The translations under genes were made by a program, and so were the position numbers. A stretch of 64,000 nucleotides of DNA, taken from Physcomitrium patens (Eukaryota; Streptophyta; Bryopsida; Funariales; Funariaceae). How positions within the stretch are numbered: position 1 is the first letter of the stretch; each line of letters begins with the position of its first letter. A model generated the notes under the pieces. The model was not told the DNA's origin. It was given only the letters and a program-made list of their open reading frames with translations, and searched no databases. The stretch covers positions 5,871,450 through 5,935,449 of the forward strand of contig NC_037270.1 in NCBI RefSeq assembly GCF_000002425.4. Reading direction: 5' to 3'. Below, in pieces: positions 22,939-33,440 of the stretch.

Positions 22939-24188
22939 TCGAGGTTCTTGTGATCCGTATACACGGTGACTGGACTGGAAGCGCCTTCTAGATAATGACA
23001 CCTTTCTTGAAAAGAATCCACAATTGCAAGAAGTTCTTTGTCGTGGATCTCATAATTGATTTCTGCTGCTGAGAATTTTCTTGAATGAAAGGCTACTGGA
23101 TGAAGTTTGTCATCTGTTCCTATTTGTGATAAAACCGCACCTAGAGCAAAGTCTGATGCATCTGTTTCCATAAAGAATGCTTTCAAAAAATCAACATGAT
23201 ACAAGATTGGTGCAGAAACAAACGCTGTCTTCAAAGATTCAAAAGCAACTTCCGTTTCTTGATTCCATTGGAGTTTGTCTTTACAAGTCAAACGTATAAG
23301 TAGAGCTGCAACTTGAGAGAAGTCTTTGATGAAGATTCGATAGTAGTTGGCAAATCTCAAAAAATATTGGACATCTCTTATCGTTTTTGGGATCTTCTAG
23401 TTTATAATAGTTTGAACTTTTTTAGAATCCATCATAAGTCCATCATTTGAAATGATGTAACCTAAAAAATCGACTTGAGTAGTGTGGAATACATACTTTT
23501 TTATCTTGGCATAGAGTCCTGCATCTCTTAATTTTTGTAACACATGACAAACATGAAGTTCATGTTCTTCAAGATTCTTAGAATAGATCAAGATGTCGTG
23601 TAGATAACAGACCACAAAATCGTCCAAAAACTCTCAAAAAACATCATTTATTAGATGTTGAAAAGCTGTTGGTGCATTTGTAAGTCTAAAAGGCATGACG
23701 TTGTATTTAAAATGTCCATACCTAGTTCGAAATGCAGTCTTCCATTCATCTCCTTCTTTAATGTGTACTAGATTGTATGCTCCCCAGAGATCTATTTTTA
23801 TATAGATCTTAGCTTGATTCAACTGATCAAGAAGTCTAGATATTAAAGGTAGTGGATACCTGTTCTTGATAGCAATCTTGTTGAGTCCTCGATAATCAAC
23901 ACACATCCACAATGGTCCATCTTTTTTCTTCACAAATAGAATTGGAGCTCTTACTGGAGATTTAGAATGGCGTATGAAATTCTTGGCTAGATTTTCTTCA
24001 ATATACTTCTTGAGTTCAGTCAACTCATTTTGTAATAAACTGTAGATTGGTCCGAATGGCGATTGTACTCCTTCTTGAAGGTCAATTGAGCAATCATAGG
24101 GATGATGTTTCGGGAGTGTATCCGCATTCTTTTTTTCGAATACATCTTGAAATTCTTAATATTGGCTTGGAAAGCCACTTGAAGTCTT
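22939..24188 (-). pseudogene. RT/RNase H of F (upstream copy)
   Basis: RNase H at 22863-23360 runs into the duplication junction. The RT palm at 23397-23627 reads YLHDILIYSKN, so the first catalytic Asp is His. The RT N terminus at 23634-24023 carries [20 protein letters not shown] and [11 protein letters not shown], and is open for 129 codons. Confidence 0.82.
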
Positions 24189-24763
24189 TCAACCAGTAGA
24201 AATAGGTGTGGCATAAATAATATATGGTGATTCTTTCATAGCATCATGCAAGAAAGCTTTTGCACCTATAAATACGGGTTTAATTGAACTGGACTTATGA
24301 CTCTCTACTTGATTAACTACACTGTTAGTTATACTTTTAGAAAAAATAAGAGTTTGGAAAATCCAATCTATTTGAGGGTTGTATTTTTCTAACCATGATA
24401 AATCTAAAATGATTGGATTAGAGGGAGATCTAATGATATTAAATACTACAAAGCTATTATGACCATTGATTATTACTTCTATAGGAAGGGTTTCGTGAGT
24501 AATATCCCTAGAAGACAATAGACGACCATCTATGACTTCTACATGAACAGGTTTAGTTTTCTTTATTAAAGATATGCTATGTCTTTTAGTAAATTCTTCA
24601 TCTAAGAAATACGTCGAGGCTCTTGAATCTAACAAGGCAGAGGCTTTCTAATGTTTAGGTCCTAAAATAATATTTAATGTAAAACAAGGAGAGGGCTCTG
24701 AGGAGAGAATAGGACCTTTACTAGATGTTGTGCAAGGTTCCAACCGCACGATCCCTATTGTAG
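24189..24763 (-). pseudogene. Protease of F
   Basis: Starts near LLDSRASTYFLDEEF; the D-S-G active site has Gly replaced by Arg (24635 region). The rest, including VFNIIRSPSNPIILDLSWLEKYNP, matches the chromovirus protease. Inactive as read. Confidence 0.72.
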
Positions 24764-25752
24764 CTAGACAAACTCGTTTTCTGACATATTGTCTTCTTTT
24801 ATAGCCATACTCCTCATTTTGTGATTATGTCGTTTCTTTGGACAATGTTGAGCAGTGTGCTTTGGTTCTCTATAATATAAACATAATCTTTTTTGATGAC
24901 GACGAGTCTTTTCTTGCTCAGTAAGAAGTTTGAAATATACTGCATCAATTTGTATATCTTCTACTTCCAAATGTATGTGTTGAAGAGGTGTTGGTGTTGC
25001 CATTGAATTATAATAACATTGAGGTCGGTTCTCAGATCGGAATTCAAAAAGGTGATTGTCGCATTTCACAGCAAAGACAATTGCTTGACTGAATGTTTGA
25101 GGATCAAGTAAGTTGAGCATAAATTTTTTTATCTCATATTGTAATCCGTAGAAAAATTGGCTAATAAGTGCAGCATCATCCTACTTGATATTAGTTGCAA
25201 GTTGTCGAAATTGTGAAGCATACAATGTTACTGATCGATTGCTTTGTCGTAAAATACAGATCTTATTGGTTGCAATACAAATTGTATCATGTTCTCCATA
25301 CATGGATCAAAACTCTGCCAAAAAAGCCTATGGTTATCTAATATTGGATCTCGTCGTTCAAGAAAAGATAAAAACTACGATAGTGCTGAAATTGAAAGAA
25401 GCGTACCAATGAATCTAACTTGCGATCTTGTAGTTGGATAGCTTTGGGATTGAAGTTCAATCACAAGTTGCACTTGATTGATAAATCCTTGAAACTTGGA
25501 TATGGTGCCATCAAACTTCTCAGGTAGGGCAATTCTTGGTTCTCTAATACTGGAAGGGTGTTCCACTATAGGAGAAAGGACATGGTTTGGTGCAGATGTT
25601 GAAGTAGCTCCAACTATTTCTATATCTTCACTTCCTGCCAATCTTATTGCTCCTTGTGGTAGTAAATTGAGTTGATGCATCATAAGCATTAACTCTCTCA
25701 ATTGCTCTTGCATTTGTGCCATTGCATTCTTTATTTCAACAAGTTCTGCCAT
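24764..25752 (-). pseudogene. Gag of F
   Basis: The N terminus at 25752 reads MAELVEIKNAMAQMQEQL, a predicted coiled coil, open to 25375. The C-terminal part at 24764-25120 contains the zinc-knuckle relic CLYYREPKHTAQHC, where the second Cys is Tyr. Stops lie between. Confidence 0.75.
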
Positions 25753-25964
25753 GATAACACTTAAAAAAGAGAAGATGTCTAATATCGCTCAAGACAAATA
25801 GAAGAAAGGACTTGAAAACAAAGAAAATACTAAGGACAATATCAATTTAGAAGAGGGTAATCTGCAACTTCTAATATGCTTATATCTTATCAAGAAAAAA
25901 GGGTAATCCACTCTTAATCAAGATTAGACAAAGCTCTGATATTGTAGGTGTACTCTTGTTAATC
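25753..25964 (-). other. Leader and primer-site relic of F
   Basis: The plus-strand GCTCTGATATTG at about 25933-25944 matches nine of twelve bases of the complement of the initiator-tRNA primer site (TGGTATCAGAGC). An extra ~20 bp separates it from the LTR. Two leader repeats (GGGTAATCTGCAAC and GGGTAATCCACTC) lie near 25855 and 25904. Confidence 0.5.
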
Positions 25965-26345
25965 TGTCAAGGATAAGAGCTCGATAAAAAGAAATTCAGA
26001 CAAGTGAGCCTTCACTCAAAGGGACTACGTGGTGATGTTCTATAGGACCTCCAATATGTGTTGACTTTGTAAGACACATGCCTTGACTTACAAGGTAAGT
26101 TTTTCTATGTATGGGCCACATAGTTAGCTTGATCTTCAAGCTAACAACATGTGTGGTACACTTGTTGACCACGTTTCTAATCCAAAAAGTCAATTAAAGA
26201 CACCTATGAAGTCAAAACAATGTCTGTGAAGCTTCGAAGAAGCTTATATATTAAATACTATAGAATTAACTTATTTTTACCTACTTTATTTACTTCCACC
26301 TATTTGTATATATAATTACTAGCTTATCTGAGTATGTCCGTGACA
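25965..26345 (-). repeat. 5' LTR of F with 171-bp internal deletion
   Basis: Same ends as 19362-19914. Sequence between TTCACTC and GGGACTACGT (227 bp from the LTR start in the left copy, 56 bp here) is missing, including the TATA-like box. This LTR would carry the element's promoter. Confidence 0.88.
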
Positions 26346-26350
26346 TACTA

Positions 26351-27213
26351 TCTTTCATCACCATAGATTATCTTGTGTCATTGTTTGAAATTGAAATCCA
26401 CGCTTCACAAGAAGTTTTTGACAAGTCTTGTTTAAGCTATTAAGCACACGACTTGCCATGTCTATAGCCTTCTATATCCATATAGATAGGCAAACAAAGC
26501 ATGTAAATTGGACCTTGGAAGATATGTTGCGAGCATTTTTGGTGGTTCATGATAATGATTGGAATGAATACTTAGCATCCTTGGAGTTTGCTTATAATGA
26601 TAGTATTTAAGCAAGTACCAATCATTCATCATTTTTTTTTAATACTAGTTAACATTCAATTATGCTAGCAACTCTTTATCATCCCATCGACATCAACAAC
26701 TTGACAATAAAGGAATTTATACAATGACTTACAACAATCTTATAAGAGACACGATACCATCTCTTTATTACACATAATTGATAGAAGTAGTATGCGGATA
26801 ACCATTGGCAATACAAGACCTTTTGGGAGGGTGATTAGGTATTACTCTCCAATGCCAACTTGCCACTTGCTATATCAATCCAAATCAATAAACTAGCACT
26901 TTGGTGGCTTGGATCTTTTTGCATTTCTACAGTGATTTTTGATGTTGCATACTACCTTAAGCTTTCACTACATATTTGGATCTATCTAGTCTTCCATATT
27001 TTATAACTGAAGAAATTTCATACGAAGCCAAAGCACTTTCTGGATCAATATTAATTACCACCACCACCGGTTGAAGTTGATGACCAACAAGAATATGAAA
27101 TAAATAGCATTTTGGAGCATTGCTATCTTCATTGTGGCAGTCGACGTCTACAACTTCAGTACATATACAAATATCTTATCTATATCCTATTACAGTTAAT
27201 TCTCCTCTACTAA
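26351..27213 (+). pseudogene. Integrase C-terminal part and chromodomain relic of E
   Basis: 26428-26610 encodes IHIDRQTKHVNWTLEDMLRAF...DWNEYLASLEFAYNDS, the integrase core C terminus; the usual GQTE reads RQTK, so the catalytic Glu is Lys. A relic chromodomain (EYEINSILEH) lies near 27100. An inverted repeat (ATATCCTATTAC / GTAATAGGATAT) sits at about 27181-27226. Confidence 0.65.
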
Positions 27214-27750
27214 TGTAATAGGATATGGATAAAATATTTGTATAAGAATATTTGTACCATGGCACTTTCTAAAATTGGGATTAGGTTATTAGATTAGGTA
27301 GGATCCATTATGGAACACTCTAGAAAGAATTTAGGGCAGTTATTTAGGTAGGGCCTACCATAGAATCTTTTAGAAGGAGTTTAAGGTGGTTATGTAAGTG
27401 GGATCCACTACCTAAGAATATTCTAGAAAGTCCAAGGTGGTAGAACAAAGTATAAATAAGACTTAGTAGGGTCTTTTGGTCAAATATGGCTTCAAACCTT
27501 CTTTGTTAGTAAAGTTTGGTTTTGCATCTTTCTATTTAGTTCTGTTTTGTTTTATTTGTGTTTTGTTCAATTTTGTCTTCCATGTCTTATTCTATTTAGT
27601 TTTGTTTAGTTTTGTTCTAGTCTAGTTTGTCTTATCTTGTGATGAGGTTTTATGTTGCAATGGGTTAAAAAGGACTTAGATACTTGATATAGACTTTTTC
27701 TGTTTCAATGCTTTTATAAACTACCATCAAAATCTTAGATCTAATTACAA
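27214..27750 (+). repeat. Probable 3' LTR of E
   Basis: Begins TGTAAT and ends ATTACA, a perfect 6-bp inverted terminal repeat, 536 bp apart. It holds a clear TATA box (TATAAATAAG, 27451-27460) and three ~50-bp direct repeats containing TCTAGAAAG (about 27290-27440). A polypurine tract is not obvious upstream, so ends are uncertain. Confidence 0.45.
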
Positions 27751-29690
27751 GTGGAAAAATAAATAAATGCATATAAATTGTTAAGTATTAAAATGACATT
27801 GTCAAAAACAAACAAGCTATAAAATAAAATAATAACAATAATAATAATATGGAAATAAAAATAAAGATAAAAAAATTAATCATATAATCAAATTCTTTGA
27901 AATACATCAATCTAAAGCTAACAAAGACTAGCAATGTCCATAGCCTTTATTACAACACCAAACCACCAAATTTAACATGCAAAAATTGCAATCCTCATAC
28001 AAAACTTCAAAAATAAAACAACCAAAACTTGCACACTATATCCCAAAGAAAATTTTGATAAGAATTCTACTACAATAAGTACCTTATTCTACTACAACAC
28101 AAATACATCAAAACTCTATATTATATTGCAAATTCAATTCTAAACAATAAATAAGAAACTTGTGTACATGTGTATGCAAGGTAGGACAAAAACTCCACAC
28201 TCACAGATGGTAAATTTGAAGGGAAGCTAAAAGTGAAAAAAATAAGGTAAATCTCTCCAAACCTAATTGAGGATTTCGCCATCTCCTCTTGTCCACCCCT
28301 AGGCTTAAACCCTATAACCCTAAACATAAATCCTAAAATCCTAAACCTAGATCGTCATGCCCCTAACAAAATGGGGGGGTTTTTGGGTCAAACCAGGCAA
28401 CCCAAATCTGTCTCTGCAAATGACTGAACCCATTTTCCCTTGTTAGTGAATGCTTTCAACACAATTCGGAACCGTCCATAATTTTGGCCTAATTTGTCGC
28501 TGGCGCTCAAAGCTTGAGCGTTCGTAAGTTGAAGGACAAGCATTCGTCTCAAAAAGCCTTTCGACACGCCATATCGTATCTCTCTTCATTACCGACAATT
28601 GCGACGTTGTGAAAGTTTAGTTCCTGGTGATGCGCGGCATGGAAACCATTCCGAATTCCGAAAGTAGTGCGTGCTCTGTTCCGAGCCCACTTTTTTCTGG
28701 AAGTGGGTCCATTTTTGTTTCGGAAGGATAGATGGATGGATTCGTAACTTAGGTCTTGGGGGGTCATGAGACCTATGTGGTGGATGACTCTGCGCCGACG
28801 TTGTTCATGGGCTGGGAAAGGAGTTGACGTTGGGTTGAGGAAGTGTGGAGTTGGTTCAGTGGAGGTCAGCTTGGCTTTTTCCCTTTCGTAGCGTCATCCA
28901 TGGATACGATTTTCCTAAGTATTACTCGCGACTACTTGCTTCAATCACCACTTTGTAATATGCGCTTGGAATTGCGCGGAGCGATCAATCAATGAGTGGA
29001 ACATGGTCGTGTCGACGCACTGCAGGTGGTGAACATGCTGCAGCTGATCTTCACAGAGTATTCTTGAATGGTGGCAATGAATGAATGTGCCCAACACCTG
29101 GTTGGTTTTTAGTTTCCTGTGAAGCTTACTCAGCTTCAAAAATGCGCACTGGAGTTTTCTTTCAGCGTTACTCGAACAGCATGGACGTCGTGTGTTGCCA
29201 ACCCTTGAATCCGCTGTAGTTTCTAGTCTTCCTGGCTGAATCTCATCATTAGGTTGATCTCAGCTATGGTACTCCTCCCTCGAGTTTACGCTTGAGAACA
29301 GTCTTCGTCCCTGCACTTGTGCCGAATTTGCAAGGTGATGAATCCAGCTTAGGCGGCAGGGATTCAATTTCTAGTAATCGAGATGATCTAGTAGGTCTGA
29401 GCCCTCTTCTAGTGATAACGGTGCGGGTTCCGGAAATTCAAGGTCAGATTCTTTACTCATTCTCAAGAAAACAGCGGAATGAATCAGTAGTGAAAGCTAC
29501 TGGAAGTCTATCTCAATTTGCATTGAGAGGGAGCTAGGTTAAAATTTTAAAATAAAATAAAAAGATAAAAAGGCTGGGTGCATCCGCAAAACAAAAAAAA
29601 CTATACACTTCCTGTGTCTCCCAGCGATCCGGCTAAGATTGATATTCTAAATCGCTGGACAATCTTATCAATTCCTGATTGCACAAGTTC
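27751..29690. other. Non-repetitive host sequence, no recognised gene
   Basis: GC content rises after about 28350. A telo-box (AACCCTAAAC) at 28315-28325 and further CCTAAA units to 28350 are typical of plant promoters. A plus-strand open stretch at 29292-29537 (81 codons) could be an exon but I cannot name it. Nothing else is supported. Confidence 0.5.
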
Positions 29691-29742
29691 TAAATTAATT
29701 TTCTTCAATTACGTCTAGCAACAGAGTGTTGTGGTATAATCC

Positions 29743-32737
29743 TCTGTCGAACATTTCCAAAGCGGTGAAAAGCCCTCCAGTGTCTCCATCGTGGAAAAAC
29801 CTTTGCTGGAAGTAAAACCTTTGACGGGAAATGTGAGCATGGTTGATCAAGATGCTTTGGTCAAAGGGATGTTTAGAAACCTCAAGTTGCAACGTGCGGA
29901 ATGTTTCCTGGACCTGCTGGCATATCCGAAGCAGTAAGATTTTGTTTTGACCCTCCTGTTTCTGATTGGTGAAAGGCTGTAGGTATCTGATTGAAAATTT
30001 CTATTGTTTAATAGCTTCAAAGTCTACTTTCAATACAAATAAGGCGGCTGGTAGAAGTATGGAGGTGATCAAAATGTCAAGCCTGCTCACCAGGTGGAGG
30101 CCAAAGAGAGGAAAAGAGCAAGAGAGACTAAGTCTATGAAGTTTTTTGATAATTACGAGGACAAGGCGGTTTTGGATTAAGCCCCTACAGTTGAACCAAT
30201 GTGAAAGGACAAGCATTGTTTTCCAATTTTTTGGGTCCACTATGAGTTCTTTCATTTCATTAATTCTGCCATAGCGAAAGTGCTGATAGCTTCTGAGGGT
30301 GTTCCAGTGGTTTACTAAATTCCCGTGGTGTGCTCGGTAGTCTATTTTCTATGTACAGCTTCGGTCTGCAGAACATGGAGCAGGGACAGATTTCGATTGA
30401 CAGACGTTTAAGAAAGACTCAAGCGGCAATATTGAGACATGAGAGACGAGATTTCTTTCCTGTAAATTTCAATCCTTGATAAAGTTTGGGGGATTTCTAC
30501 CTGTAACAGTTCCTTTTCAGCAACAATTAGATTCAGGTTTCGCAAATCATATTTGGATGGTGAAAAGACCAATAAATTTAATTTTTTGCTTTAGGGAAAG
30601 ATGTTATTTCTCGTTATCTGTAGGCGAGACATGCATGTAACATGAAAGAAAAGCAAAAACGCACAAAAAATACAGATACCTAAAGTTCATGTTTTCATAC
30701 TTCAAAGGAACGTAAAATTGACGAAACAAAATTTGTGTTTGCAGGAAGATTTGCGCGGAGATGTACAGAGTCTGTCTGCTTGGATTTTCCAAACTGGAGA
30801 GACATTCGACATAGACGTTGACTCAAAACGTTCTATTCTCTTCCTGTAATGATCATCGTAGTTCTGGAATTGATGCTCACTTAGAGCACTTGCAACTTAA
30901 CAGGCTTAACTAAGAGAGGTTGAACGTAGGCAAACCGGATGAATTGAAAGTCAAGCTTGTATAACTGTTATCTCACCCCGACTGGACAGTAAGCAAGAAG
31001 GATCGCCAGTCATTTTTGGCTTCGAGGTGAATCCCGCAGTCTTTTACTCGCGCTTTTCGGAGTCAACGGTTGATTTTATGCTTTATTTTGTATTCGAAAT
31101 TAAGCTCCAGTATTCTGTTTGAATGCTATGGCTTGTGGAGGGTTGCTGCAAAACCGAAAGTAACTTCAGTTTACAAATGGAACATCTCCATCAACCTCAA
31201 CAACGTCAACGCTATTGCTGAGGTACATAACCGTGTGCAAAGTCACTGAAGAATCTCCAAGTCATAAGGAGCCGCATATGCCAACTCTACCGTCAGCTTT
31301 CAACCGCATGTTTCTAGAAATCCTCGCCTTTGTATTAGTTACGTTACAAAACAGTTGATGGTTTCACGTGCTTGGTAAAGATAACGTGTTGGAGAAAAGT
31401 TATACAAAATTAGTGCTGATGTACATCACTTCGATGGATGTAAAACTAGTTGGCATTGCAATTACACGTAACATATTTCCATATGAGTACTCGCGTGATG
31501 AGATTCTGGCTCTGCTCTGCCTGCTCTGCTCTTTCAAAAGTTGCGCTGTGCTGCTCCTGGTAATATTTTGGTATCTGGTGTAGAATATGCATGGTCCGAA
31601 ATTTGGTGTTAGAGACGGTAAGGTTCATTGTTAGAATAAGTTAGGAGATATTGATGATGATTTTTCGCTGAATTGGAATAGACAGAAAATGAGTGTGTCC
31701 ATCACTGCTGAGGTATTGTTGAATGTTTTCATTGAGGTTGGTAACTTCTGTCTCTCATGGGAAATGAACTTTGTTACATTTTGGGTTCGTAATGATTAAC
31801 TCACAAATTCTTATGACTATACTGTAATATCTTTTTGCTTGCTTCTATGTTTATTAAAGTTGGACTGAACATCTTGCCACAGAGGCGCCTGTAGATGGAT
31901 CAATCATTACACAAACAGTAATTGGAATGCTACACAGTACTCCTCTTGAAACTTTCCATTGGTAAAGATAAAGAGAATCACATGTCATTTTCATTCTAAT
32001 GCTGATCTCACATTGCACGAGGAAAAGTAACAAATACACTCCCCTTCACAGATATCTAAAGTTATAGTCTTTTATATGCGAAGTTTATAACCAAAGTTTC
32101 GTTTTTCCTTGTCAATGTTTTGCATGGAATGGTATTTTTTATAGGATTTTATTAATTATTGCACGTGAAATGATTGACAAGTTCTTTTAGGTGTGGATTA
32201 AAGTGCAATTTGATATGGTGCCAACAGTACATGTTTTTGTCCTTAATACACAGTAATTCTGAAAGAATTTGAAGGAAATCAAATGCTGGGTTCAGATAGC
32301 ATCGTATCAACCTCTATTGTTCCGGTAAGGTACAATAGCTTTTAGCGTACAATATAGATTTGACTCTAAGTGTCTGTTGTAATAAAATAATTCTAGCACT
32401 TAGTGTAAAGTGTTTCCTCACGTTCTAGGTGAATGTACAATACCTTAGCATTGTCAGTGTATTCGTCATGGTGTTGACACTACGTTTGATCCCTGTTCAA
32501 ATAGATTTACTTTTCATAAGTTGTAACAATGCATGATATATACTCTGCTGTTAGCTTTCCACGTGCAGTAAATATAACTATGAGGTCAAAGTGAGGGTTG
32601 ATTTCCAGTTGGCACACGTAGGCCACGCTGCAGCAAATGCGAGCACGGTTGGCCACGACGCATTACCACTCTATCAGAAAGACTTCGAGCATTACAATAA
32701 TGCGGTTGAATGCCAAATCTGCAAGAGGTTTCGTTAG
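29743..32737 (+). pseudogene. Unidentified multi-exon host gene or decayed gene copy
   Basis: Exon-like blocks with splice signals: to 29933 (ends LLAYPK, donor GTAAGA); 30015-30317 (KPAHQVEAKERKRARETK, but four in-frame stops); 30372-30461 (NMEQGQISIDRRL, acceptor CTGCAG, donor GTAAAT); 30745-30845 (EDLRGDVQSLSAWIFQ); 31111-31222 (GLWRVAAKPKVTSVYKW, donor GTACAT); ~31645-31712; 31885-31961 (APVDGSIITQTVIGM, donor GTAAAG); 32191-32252; to 32324 (GNQMLGSDSIVSTSIVP, donor GTAAGG); 32429-32519 (hydrophobic VQYLSIVSVFVMVLTLR, a possible membrane segment); terminal 32569-32737 (VKVRVDFQLAHVGHAAANA...ICKRFR, stop). Some phases agree between neighbours and others do not. I do not recognise the protein. 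The stops in the second block favour a pseudogene. Confidence 0.4.
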
Positions 32738-33440
32738 AAATAGAGTATTCGCGCAGTTTCAGCATACAGGCATTGGGAAACAGCTCAGTAAGACTCATCG
32801 TTGGTAGAGAATTATTTCGTCTTGGGGAGCTTTCACTACTGTCACATGCATGTTACTCTTGAAGATTAACTTGAACCCAAGCGAGACAATATGAAGTGTC
32901 ATTCCCAGCCAAAAATACGATTCTGAATTCTACATAGTACTTGGGCCACATCGTGTAGACCGTTCTACAATTCGAGACTACCGCCAGAGTTCCGACACCT
33001 GTTCTTTCCCTTTCGAGGTAAATTATTCCTTCCACTTCGTAGGCTTATCTTGCAATTGGTCACTCTTACAACGAGCATTTTATTTCACTAATCTACTCAA
33101 GGATTCAATTTTAAAAACCCTTGCATAAAAATGAAAAATAAAATATACTATTAGCTTGTGCGCAACTGTGATGATATTCCACGTGACAAAACATAGCGTG
33201 CACACACTACACATTCGGGCATTTCCATGATCGGGAGTAATCTTCATCTATCAAGTACGAGTGAATTTCTAAACGGCAGGCCAGAAAACGTTACATCAAG
33301 AACTGCGCCTTACTGCACGGAAACAAAAACAAGTAAATGATCAACTCTTCGCGTAGATACCATGTCAACAGTGCGCTCTAGCCAAACCATTTGCAACCTG
33401 ATTCCTGTGTACCTATTACAACAAAGCCTTAATTCACAGC
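32738..33440. other. Host sequence, nothing recognised
   Basis: Intergenic sequence between the plus-strand exon cluster and the minus-strand one. No open frame of interest and no repeat similarity seen. Confidence 0.4.

Larger units (their letters stand above)
19362..26345 (-). mobile_element. Chromovirus F, full-length insertion with TSD TACTA
   Basis: LTRs at 19362-19914 (553 bp) and 25965-26345 (381 bp, with a 171-bp deletion), ends TGTCA...TGACA. The 5-bp duplication TACTA is exact at 19357-19361 and 26346-26350. Interior on the minus strand: leader, gag, PR, RT, RH, second RT/RH segment from a tandem duplication, IN, chromodomain, ORF3, polypurine tract. It is one of the two best preserved chromoviruses here but has stops in pol and a damaged protease. 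Confidence 0.92.
17813..27750 (+). mobile_element. Plus-strand chromovirus E, degraded, split by F
   Basis: 17850-18050 encodes RT (FIDDILIY palm motif), 18350-18700 RNase H, and 19200-19356 part of integrase. The integrase resumes at 26351 after element F. Across the junction the frame continues F-F-D-T-I then an H-H-R-L-S-like block, which is the integrase ...HGLP region. A decayed chromodomain lies near 27080-27150 (PPPPVEVDDQQEYE), then a probable LTR. Its 5' half is missing. Pol differs clearly from the A/D/F/I family. Confidence 0.75.

Noticed and set aside
26428..26610. Short plus-strand frame as an independent gene
   Set aside because: It is the integrase end of E, whose other half lies left of F.
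28314..28350. CCCTAAA units as an interstitial telomere
   Set aside because: Only one perfect unit plus degenerate ones; better described as a telo-box.
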